Of a stretch of 64,000 nucleotides of DNA, positions 25,491 to 37,400 are shown one piece after another. Within the stretch, counting starts at the first letter, position 1. The number at the start of each line of letters is the position of its first letter. Where the stretch lies: the NCBI RefSeq assembly GCF_040115645.1, contig NC_089541.1, positions 7,440,001 to 7,504,000 on the forward strand, given 5' to 3'. The notes beneath the pieces were generated by a model, which was not told the DNA's origin, ran no database searches, and saw only the letters and a list, made by a program, of their open reading frames with translations. Source of the DNA: Euwallacea fornicatus (Eukaryota > Arthropoda > Insecta > Coleoptera > Curculionidae). A program made the translations under genes and the position numbers.

Positions 25491-28400
25491 TTATAAATAC
25501 ATCCCGTTGACCAAATAGTCCGCATCATGGGCATATCCTTTCCCACCTTTTCTTAAACGACGTCTTACCACTCTAAGACGGCATCCTATTAGTACTGCCA
25601 TCACGCCTGTTAATATCAACCCTACAAATAAAAATAAAAAAGAATCATATAATGTTATTATTTTTTTTTAATTACCTAAAGTTAAAGACAGAATGGCTCC
25701 TCTAGGAATTCGAGATGCGCCCTCCTCGTTATACATTTTAAGTTTCAGAGGCTCGTTAAACTGACTGTCGGACTCAACTGCGGCTTTAACTTTTATTTTC
25801 TGGGTAATACGTCCGTGTTCCATGGTATCCTTGGAATGCTTCAAGTCATGGGCGAGCTTTTCTTGTACATGAATAGGATTCACAACTAAAATATGAAATG
25901 AGGCTGATTTTTTGTAGGCATACAATATGCACTCCTTCCCTCTTGAATCAATTTTGATAATTGCTTTGCAAAGCTTCAGAGGAAATTCATGTAAACTGAA
26001 AACTCAGAATTTTCTAGACTCGAAAAATCTATACGTTACAGATTTTCATCAATTTATGGGCAATTTTTTCTGATATTTTCTTGTCTTTAAAGTCAGCATA
26101 AACCGCAGTGCCTTTTCCAAAAAACGCTCATTATTTATAAGGAACATACCGTTTTCAGATTTGAGAAGTTGTTCCTGTGCGAGGTCTTCAATGTGACTTG
26201 TTCCTTCACTTTTAACTTGTTAAGAAAGAATGATTTTTTTATCATTTAATTAACACATTATTTCTACAACTTACCTGGTAAAATAGGAGCCGATGGACTC
26301 TCTTGAGAACGATAGATTTGTTGCGGAGGAGGGTATCTAGGATCTTCTGAAACATTGTTACTTGAAAATTCAATGAAAATGAGATTTAAGGGATTTAAAA
26401 TATGACTTTTTGTCCTGGAGTCGGCAAAAAATATGTCTCAATAGCATTAAAGCAGGTCTCTAGCAGCAGGATAACATACATACCCATAGGCCAGCTATCC
26501 TGCTGAGTTGGCTGTCTGAAGTTTTCCCCATAATAATTTTGCACTCCCCTTCCAGAGTACTCTGGATATTGAAGCTGGCTGCAAGTAGACAGTTTCTATG
26601 GGGATGTGTTTCAGAACTATGCAGGCGAAATGGAAGAAATATACTTGTAATTTACCGCAACCCATGACCAATTGACTTCCAAACGTAATTTCCTGATATG
26701 CGTTTTTCGAGCAGGGTCTATTTACCATTACAAAAGTCCTCAATACTTCTCTTTTTTAAAGATTGCGCAATTACAAATAATAGCTGAACCAAAATGTTCC
26801 TCACTCAACTAGGCCAAAAAATGCCTTACGTAACACTCTACACACCATGCACTTTTCAAACCCAGTGCAACCGTGCGGAAAGTTTTAAGTGCCAAGCACC
26901 ACTTGGCACAATTAGCACCCACTAGTGCCACTTTGAACGAGCCAAATGAACGGCCTAACAGCACCGTCCGTGAATCATAGATGGTTTCGACATGGGCTGT
27001 AAAAAAGCTTTCCAACTCGGACAAGAGTCTCATTACAAAAACAAATCAACTTATGAAGTTTCATGACTTAATAATCTTGGTAAATATCTCGTAATTTACC
27101 TTATTTGAGCTTCGTTGTGAAATTGCTTCTCCTTATGGGTGAACACTTGATTTGCGGCGTCTGAAATCAATAATAATGTCGGTTTTATTCATTCACTCGT
27201 TCATTAAAATCATGCTTCATCAACAGAGTTTTGATGGTCGTACTGGCAATGGAAAATTGCTTGGTACTGGTCGATGTGAGCAACCACCCTGTAAATGAAC
27301 AAAACCGACCAAGGTATACAGGGTGGTCTAATAAAAACTTTGTACATTGATTTTCAGTATTTAAAATGGAAACGTGTGAAAACGTTCTGATCCGTCGATT
27401 TTTGATTCAAGGGGGACAATTTTTCGTTATATTTTCGACTTTTTAACTTCAACCCCTAAATAAGGCTGACTGTCACAATTCAGTATGACTCAAAGAACAC
27501 TGATGACGAATCTGGGAGGAGGGCCGATTTAAGTCCAGGAAGGGCAAATCGGTTCCATGTTGTAAGAACAGCGGATTCTATAGGTCTTGACCTTGCATTA
27601 GATTTCAGTTATTTTACTTGTAATTTTTGAGAACATGAATATTTTATGTTAAAAAAAGTAAAACAAAATTATATCAAAAATATTCGGCGATATTTTGACC
27701 CACGAGGCTCCATGCAAGTTAATTCAGGTGAGAAATTGTTCCATATTTAAATTTCTTTGCATTTAATTGCAAAAAGTGCTAAATATCTCTAAAAAATAGA
27801 CACAAATTTTCTATAGTTAGGTCCAGAATGGAATAAGCCCTGAGAAAAAACACTAATTCGGTACAAAATTTCAAAAATTTAGAATCTTTTGGGATTCATT
27901 CCGAAGAGGACAAGTTCTAAAAATGTCTGGGAAACAAAAAAGAAAATTCTCTGTAATTCCCACATTTCTAAAGACCAATAACGCTCAGGAATTTTAAAAA
28001 ATCCTCGAAAAACCGCGGTATCATGAAAATGCTTCGAGTACTACCATCGATTATCTACTCATAGAGATCTTCACGTTATACCTTGATACTGTGGCATCTG
28101 CTGCATCCCTTGTTGACCCATAACCTGCCTGGATCCCCAGTTGTTAGTGGGATATTCCAAATAATTAGGTACTTGAACCACCGGTTCGAATTGCGCCCGC
28201 CCTGGCGACCTTGGGTCTGGTACCGGGCGGAGAAAGTCCGGATCTGGTTGAAGGGGCAACTGAAGTTGGGCATGATACCGCGTTTGATAGTTGGATGGCG
28301 GCTGGGGTTTTGTTTGTTGCTGTTGAACCTAAAGATGAAGACACATTTTAAACATAAATTTCATGACGTGCAGAAGCTATGCGTCTTTTGAATTTCACCT

Positions 28401-31400
28401 CGTACGTAAGATATGCATGCTATACCCTCTGAGTTCTATTGCTTCGACTGACCATTGTTTATGCAACCAGATATACATAAATCAAATGTTTAAAGTGTTT
28501 ATTAAATACAACAAAAACTGTTTTAAATTTAAGAATACTGAGCAATTGCTCTTGCACGACAATTTTAAACACCTAATTCAATCATTTATAATGCATAACC
28601 CTTAGCCTGAAGCCATTACCACTTCGGATCAACGACATAAAAATGATTTAATCAGATTACGTGTGTGCACCGACAATGACCACTAAAAGCGGCTTCCTCA
28701 GAACAAAACCGACATGATTACGTACGTTTAAATAAATAAATCCTTGATGTTGACTACCGTTATAATGAAGCCCACCAGGACTCGAATTAAACCATTTAAG
28801 ATATTAGTCGTAAAAGACGGAAATTGCGAATTAGGAAACATCAGAATGCCCTAATTTACAGGATGGGAACTTTTAGAACTGTGTTGAACCTCGTCAATGT
28901 GCTGCTGGATAAAACAATTAAATTCGATATTTTAATGATTTGATGAATTCTTCCATTAACAAAAATATTTTTCGACGTGCACGATTCGTTTCTGATGTAC
29001 ATTTCAGTATTTTCTCACATCACTCTGTATATATACATTCACCAAGAATTTTAACGTAGGTTTGCGTGTATTCTGGCATTTTTCTCATTCGTTTCCTTGT
29101 GAGCCCAATGGTAAATTTCTTTTCAACGTTCATAATTTCGGTCAACGTCCAGTTCCGTGTCTTTAAATTAACGGAATGAGATTCCTTTTTTATCTAGCAG
29201 TTAATTTGCTATTGTCTATCCCAAACAAGAGTGTTAGCGGTGAAAATGTCCCTAACGGAACCAAGTTTATACGTAAGTAGTTATAGTGGATTATTATCGC
29301 AAAATGGCGCAATTATTTTCGGATTTTTGTTTAATATGTGAGTAATAAATTATTATTACCTTACTGTTATATTGTGTTACAAATGCGTTCCTACAAAATT
29401 GTGATATAAGAGAAACTTTCCGGTATTCTCGATTTTTGCACATTCATCGGAATCGCTTCAAGTAATCTACACAATCAGCCAAGAGCAAAATAACTAAAGA
29501 GCGCGTATATGTACGAGGTATGACTCAGGTAATAACATGTCTCAAAGCGTTTTTTCTCAATTCTATCTTGTGGTTTTTAATTAATATTTAAACCAGTTCT
29601 TTAAAAAATATTGCTTAAGCACTGCACAATACTAAGTGAATGTCCCCTGTAAACATCCGAAAACTGTCATTGGGAGTTGTGACGTCAGCGCATTTCTAGG
29701 CGTCGAACAGTGGAGAGAAATGATAATTTTTAGAGGCAAAGTCAGGGGATGTTTAAGAAGTGCAGGGGTATTAATGAAAATTAATCGTCGCGAACAATTG
29801 GAAAACAGAAATTCAGGCCGCTTCAGGTTATGGAAAATCGGAGCAGAGAAATGCAAGTCCGTGCAAGTTGATGAACATCGTATCTAATTTAATCGGCTGG
29901 TTTCAAGGTTGTGGGAAAATACATAAAGGAAAATTTTGGGAAGGAAGAATTCAGGTCTATTTAGATTAATGGAATATAGTATCAAAATAATTTAAGGTTA
30001 TATATAGGTTAATTCCAAGGTAATAATTAATTTAAAAAAAAACTTATGAGTAAAGGGTGCTGAAAAAGCATAATATACGTAAATACACAAAATTTCGGGT
30101 AAACAGATAATTAAAAGTCATAATTAAAACATCGTAAATTATTTTGATGCTGTTAAAAATTCAAATCAGTTTAGATTAAGGGAAAGTGCAACGTTTTGAG
30201 TCCGTTCAGGCCGCTCATCAATTGAATCAATAAATTCAGATTCAGACCTCCGCTGAACTCGGTCACTGATACGTACAAGCATATTGTTTGCGGAATCGAT
30301 TAAATACTGAAAACTTATTTCATTATCTTCATACATATTTTTAATCCTATTTCTTCAACCAGTATCTACTACACACGTTGCGTGGGTTTTAATCTCTCTC
30401 GAATTAGTCCCGCTTGCCGCAGGAATTTGAGATCTATCTCGTACAACTTCTGAGTTCCTGCCATTAAAACGTACTGTGTGATACTCCGAACTGCTCGATC
30501 ATCGAAAATCCCATACACCTATCGATATATGGCAACACGCCGCACCAATCGCTACATATCTCACTGACGTCAGGCGCAAGTCCTGCTTAGGCACACAACG
30601 ATACCAAGAATATGGAAGTAACTAAAATTAGCAAGCTTTAATAGGTACTCAAAATTTTTTATGTAAAGCTAGACCTATGATCCATTACGTTATAATTTTA
30701 ACTGAAAAGGTAAATCATTAATTTTAGAGTAGTTAAGGGCACAACCTACAAGGACAGGTGACACAATCTAAAACGGTTATCTTCCAAGGTGGAAGCGAGC
30801 ATGACTGTGTTAGAAGCTGGTATCACCTACTCTACTCTTTTTAAATCGATAGAGTCCTTGCGACTCGTTTTTGCCTGGATATTGAATACCCTTCAGTCTG
30901 AAACAGAATCTTAATGACTTGCTTAAGAGCGAGGAGAGTAATGTTAATAAAAATTGAGAAATTCATCTATCCCTGGCTTTGACATCAGCATTTCTACCCA
31001 AATTATCTGCTTAGCAAAGTTCTCAGAGCTTTGATAGATTGACACTTAGTAGCTAGCCCGGCAGTTATCCCTAAGGTTAGAAGTACGTAGAAAGTATCAA
31101 GTGATGTCTTGAATCAAGATACTTAGAAAGCACCTAAGATTCGTTGAAGAACTAACTTTTTTTAAATGTGTTGGTAACCCGCTTATCTAAAAGCCCGTTC
31201 ATTTAGTCAAAACTCGTTGGCTAAAGTGCAGGCCTTCAGTAAGTGGCAGCGGTACCGCTTTCAAGTTTATAAGCTCCTGTTAAAAAGATGAAGTAATCGT
31301 TACATTTTATGGATTCCCTCTAGGTAGATGATCATGTAAGCAGTAAAGTAACGTTCTTTCTTCATCATCGATATCAACGTGCTGTTCAAAATAACATTTC

Positions 31401-34400
31401 CATACCTGGACGTTTCATTTAGTCCCTTGGACTAGGCAGTTGTAATAACACTAGGAAATTTCTGGATTTTCATATCACCAACCAAACGCACTAGAAACAT
31501 TAATAAAATACTGTGCTTATCATGAGCGTAGTAAACAAGATAATAATTTTAAACCTTAATTCATAACACCGAAATGTCCAACGAGAACTTCTGAGTTCCT
31601 GGTTCTAAGTTCATTTTCAACATACAAAGTTATCGATTTTTGCATTCCAGGGGTACTGACTGCCTCTTCCAGTACAACGACTTAAGTCAGTTTTAAATTT
31701 AAACAAACACATTTCGCCTTCTCGTACTCCTCTTCTGTTATCCTGTCCGCTCACTCCAAGCTCACATTGAAAATTATTGATTTTTGACTTTGATTCGCAC
31801 AACAAGGGCTTTAACGAATCATTCAGCTTTAGAAGAACAATGATTACTTTCCAAGCATATCAGTGTGTTAGTTAATCAAGTCACCTCTCCTGTTCTAGTC
31901 TTGTGTTGGAGGAATGAATACTCCTGACTTTAAAGTAACCCGCAGTTCATTCTGCCTTCCTGCTGAAAAAGTTAAATCCTGACTTTAAACTTATTGATTT
32001 TTTAATCAGCTGGTCAATCGTCTATTTAAATTTTAAATAATTCGCGTTAATCTTTTAAATATTAGGACTAATTTAATCACGGCATCCCGATGAGCGCGAC
32101 TATGGCGGATTAGTTAGTACTTTTAAATTGAGCAGTTAGTAAGTAATTCGAAGCGAAATTCTCGATGTAGGGATTAGGAGAACAGGGTTGTGAGAGGAGT
32201 AATAGGAACTTAGGTACGACCAAAATTGGTAGAGCCACTAATCCATTGCGAGTGTGGCTAGGGGTTTCACTGAAATGCTCGCATTACTTTATGGGATCCT
32301 GATAGAGAAGTACGATCAAAATTTAGAAATATCGACCCAAGTGCGCGGTGGTACTGGGGTATGGAACGATAGGAATGTGACCAGGCGTTTAGTGCAATTA
32401 TATATATATATAAATAAAACTGAGAGGCTGAGAAGTATTATTAAAAACACTAATTTTTGGTGAGCAACACTTTTAAAAAAATTCCACAGAATTTTCAACA
32501 TTTTAAATTGGCATTAGGAAGAAAATTGAAGTTGTTTTCTTTCGCCTTTTCCGATTCTCTTATTATTTTAGCCTCCATTTTGCCCTTATCGACTTTAACT
32601 TTATATTTTTTCCATATTTCTTTTCACCATTCTCTCTAATTTTTTTAACAACTTTTTTGACAATATATAGATAATTAAATTACGTATTTTATTTTATACA
32701 GTGTTTTTCATTTGTCCTCAGTTTTTGTCACTCTTCCTTCCATTTTTATATGCATTCCACAATATTGTTCTCGGTGTGTATTTGATTCAAAAAGCAAGCA
32801 ATATAAATGTACAACATCGCTATCCCTCGACAGGTGAACTCATCCCCCTTCAAGCTCCCAACAACCTCACTTTACTAAGTTTCGAAGACAAAGATGCCAT
32901 CATCAGCTGGAACCCTGTGCCTCCTGAGTCGGTTAGAGGAACATTTCGGTATATATTTTCTGAATAATCGCCATATTTCTCCTGATACCCTTCAATTACT
33001 TTCAGAGGATACATAGTGAGAATATGGAACCATGGGGTGAGCCAAGTGTACGCCATCCCCCCAGAAGTAACTAGAACTGCAGTCCAATTCTTCCCATACT
33101 CCAAAAACTTCATCACAGTCTCAGTAAGAAATGACAAGTATGTAGGTCCTAGGAGTGAGGCTATTCATTTCGATGCTCCACAAACAGGTACCAAAAAACC
33201 TATCACCCATGTTTCAAATATTATAGCCATAAGAGAAGTCGCCCAAATTAACCTATTTCCTTCCATAGTAGATTTTTCCCACTGTTTTCGTGTTGCCATA
33301 ATATTTCAATTATACCACTGTGTTTCTCCAACTCCTGATTATGTAACGTTAGTTTCAACATCTTCTGTCCGCATCTGAATGTGGAGTGCTGAGAGAGCGA
33401 ACTATATAGTTCAGAAGTCGGTGCTAAGTTTGTAGTAGTTGGAGACAACCGCACAGTGGCCAAAAATTGATTTTTTTCTGTACAAAATTGATAGCTTTCA
33501 TTTAGTTTTATGCCATGTATTAGAAAATCACTTTTGTTTAGTAAGAAATGTTTGACTTTTTCATACAGAACGCCTCGTACCATTTCGAAATTGCGGCTAA
33601 TTATTAAGCTTAAGAATTCAATTATAACAATTCCTATGCCCATCTACTACTTTAGTTTTTAAGTAATATTAAAAAGAATTACCTTCATATACAGGGTCAA
33701 TTAGTTTATTGCTAGATTTCATGCAATAAAATATTAGCAGAAGCACGGCTTTAAATAGAAAACATTATTTTTGGGGAAATCATATAAACATGAGATACAG
33801 GATGTTTTTTGTTTATTGTCTTTGTCTTTGTCTAGTATTTTATCTAAAGTTCTACTAGTTTTTGAAATATTTAGTCCAATTAATTTCGGTTCCTTCTATC
33901 ACATAATCATGCATGATTTAAAATCAATTTTTCTAACGCATACTCAAGCCCCGTTAATATAAGCTGACTCGCTCTATATAGAACCTGGAACTCCGTTCCT
34001 ACTCGAGCAACACCAACTGGGTTCCCACTCAGCCTTGCTCCAATGGAACAAACCGAGCAGCCCCAATGGAATCCTGCTGGGTTACAATATTTACTGCAGC
34101 GAAGCCATTGATTTTGGCATCAACGACAAAACCACCATTCACGAATTCATTCTGGGGCCGGAAAACACTCAAGCTAAACTTACAGGCCTCAAACTAGGGC
34201 AGAGGTATAAGATTGAAATTGCCGCTGTTAATTGTGCAGGCGAAGGAGAGCAGTAAGTGAAGTGAGCCTTTTGGGGTTGTTTTAGAACTGAATGTATTTT
34301 CGTAGCAATTCCATATTTGTGGAGGTAGAACCCCATCAGCCATATCCGCCAGATATGCCCTCATTTCAGTATAAAATAAATCATGAAATTCCCGAAAAAT

Positions 34401-37400
34401 CCGATTATTCCTATAGAGAATGCACGAAGTCTCGTTATCCGCATTTCCCGCCGCATTCTCAAGTACAAATTGATCACATGGACGACAATTTCTATATCTT
34501 TAATCATACCAAAGCAAATGCCCCCACACCACCTCAGGACATAAAACAGGTGCGTATAGGGTGTCCCAAACGATTTTAACGGGGAATTCCATGGAAAAAA
34601 AATATGTTCATATGAATATTGTTACATATGTATTATTTAAGTTTCTTCCTCGTTAAACTGAACCAACCTACTTTAAAGTGTATTACACATTTAGGAACAC
34701 CTTATATATTTTCACGGTTGCTCAAACAAACCAACACTTCTATACTTTCAGATAACAGCTGAGGATTCATGTCTAGTAAACACTCTTGTAAAATGGATTC
34801 CAGATGTAGATCGTAATCCAGGGGAATATTTCTTTGTTAAATATAGAATCAAAGGGAATACCGAGTGGATCGAAACTTTGCCGGAAAGATCTGAGGATTT
34901 CGTTATATTGAAAAACTTTAACGCCTGTAGAAGTTACGAGATTGTGTTGGTTGCCACTGATGGAGATTTCCAGACCGAAAGCCAACTTCAGGAAACTCCT
35001 GCAGTTTTATTTTTAAGGAGTTAGTTTCCAGTTAATTGAAACGGGTTAATTGAGAACATTTGAAGCTATGTAATTATTTTATAGTAATAAATTTGTGGAA
35101 AATGTAATTGGATCCGAGTAGATCGATTTTCATTAAACTTCGTAAAATGAGACAAAAATCACGGTTGACTGACGGTCTTCTTAAACTCGTCAGCGAATCT
35201 TCTCGAGATCTCCGCGATGAAAACTTGAAAAATAATAAAATAAGAGTCCTCATCCCCTATAGATAAGTAATCTCAGAAAAAAATCGTAATTTATGAAGTG
35301 CTGTTTTTCACTTGATCCCATATCGACCTGTGGATTTTGCATATATAATTTGACGGTCAAGCCCGGAGCCCGGCGATAAGAAACTTCGGATATCTTACTC
35401 CCTCCAATCCACCCATGTTTGGTCCATGTAAGCCCCTTCCGCAAGACGATCGTTGGACTCTCCTCTATTCGTCATTCGCGAAATTATCATTTAAATAAAT
35501 TTATCACGACGTAGACAGAGTAGTCGCAAGATTTTGATTAAAAGCCAATTTTGTAGGTCAAGTTTAAACTGATATCTTATATTAAACACAGTTAACTTTT
35601 AGGCTTGCTTGACAATTTTAGTTAATCTGCGATAACTCTCACCATCTCAGCGAAAATAACATATCAAAAGACGGATGATTTTTACTATAAATTCTGAGGC
35701 AACTGCCCGAGGCTGACATCCATTATCTCAACGTCTAGTCTGATAGCGTTTCTAACGGACATAACTTTTTATTAGAAAGACAGCAGGGAACATGCCGAAG
35801 CCAAAGGGCACAACGGAAATAACATGTCCAATTGTAGTCCTATTTTTAGTCGTAATTTTGCTATACGCGTAAGATAACCAAAAGGAAAAATGAGGCAACG
35901 ATAAGTAAATAATGGCATGCTTTAACGAACATCAGCTACGTCTAGAGATTAAATTTATAGTGCGTCTTGCGTGTTAAATCAAGCAAAATTGCTTTACTAC
36001 GTAAATACATAGAAGAAATTGCCCGTGTAATTACTGTTTGCGGACATTTTATTGAGGTATGATAAACGGACACATTCGCAGGAGCGAAAGTGAGGCACGA
36101 AATAAATTACGGAGGGCAAAAAACAACTCTTACCAATTCTCCTTCTCTTCCATATTGCAGAACTGAGGGAGAGTTTTGGTGGACCGATGGAAGGGACTGG
36201 GCAACTTTCCTTGTAGGGGGTGGTGCCGTAAGTTGGGTGTTTTGAGCAGAAATCACTTCTGGACATTCTACAGAAACACATATGTAATAGACATTACAAA
36301 CCAGAAAAACATTAAAGAAGCAGGTTTCTCTAACTCCGTTACTTCTTCTACTGCTGATTGCGTATGCGGTGTTTTACCTAATTGAGGTGCCTCATCACTT
36401 CCATCTGCACATTGAGGTATGCCATCACAGGCGTTGTATATGGCGATGCATTCTCCACTTGAACGACATTCGAGCTGATCTCTTCTGCATTTTCGAGCTT
36501 GAAAGAAAAAAAATGCGGCCAATATACCGGAGTTCTCGAATCTTTTTCAACACGATAATTTCCCTGGGAATGATGAAATCGAAGCAGGAAATTGGTCAAT
36601 TTCTCCGTTCCCATGAAAAAATTTTGTCGTTATAATCTGATTGAATTTTGGCAGAAAATGGTCAATGGTAAAAATCTCATTGGTGAAGCGTTGTTGTAAT
36701 GCGACTGATTAAGTACGCGTTCCGGACGTTTTGTTGGCGGATTAAAGTTCTGGAAATTTAGTTTGAAGAACCGTTGTTTCAGGAAATTTTAAAAATCACA
36801 AGATCGCGTTTCATCATTTAGCGAATTAAAAATAAATCCTTTCAGGAAGGTCAAATGCCGCAGGTTGCTACAACAAAAGAAACCTCATTTTCACAATTAC
36901 CGCTCAGATTCAGCACTTAAAACCTAGCCTATCTTGTCTTGTGGCATTAAGCCATTAATAACACTAAATCACTAAGTTAAAAACAAAAATATCCAGAATT
37001 AACGGACCCTAAATGCTCAGAAACCATTTCCTACTTTGTACGTTAATTATTATTTATAGGCATTTGCGATACGTTATTGATACGGCGCCGTGTAAAACTC
37101 AAATATCTAAGAGCTGTTGCGGTGCCATTAACCATATGAAATTCAAAGTTTTTAAACAATGTGCAATTTATCACTGGTCTCTGTTTGTTAATTTTATTTT
37201 AAATCGTACAAAAACGTTTGGAATTGAAGTGTTTTGTTTCACAAATTGGTGCCAATTGCGGAGAGAAATTCGCCAAAACCGAGGATAACTCGAAGGACCA
37301 GTTTTTTTTTAAACAAAAATCACTTCTGTTTGCGGTTTCCGTTTTTCTTCTTTTGTTCCGCTCTTTGCAAATCTACCACAAATTTTACCATTTTTTTCAA

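Larger units (their letters stand above)
28329..36133 (-). other. 7.8-kb intron 5 of the LRP11-like gene, host of a nested gene
   Basis: The minus-strand donor after ...GREGEL is at 36133 and the acceptor CATCTTTAG is before 28328. The FN3 gene (29176-35024) lies entirely inside on the plus strand. Between 29273 and 32833, which is also intron 1 of the FN3 gene, I see no further exon. Confidence 0.85.

Noticed and set aside
28083..28391. 102-residue plus-strand open frame
   Set aside because: It is the antisense of the Pro/Gln-rich exon 28082-28328 of the LRP11-like gene, whose minus-strand splice phases fit exactly.
33248..33643. 131-residue open frame on the minus strand within an FN3-gene intron
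   Set aside because: It overlaps the plus-strand FN3 gene, shows no recognisable domain or signal and lies in an AT-rich intron beside transposon-type ends. Length alone is not enough.
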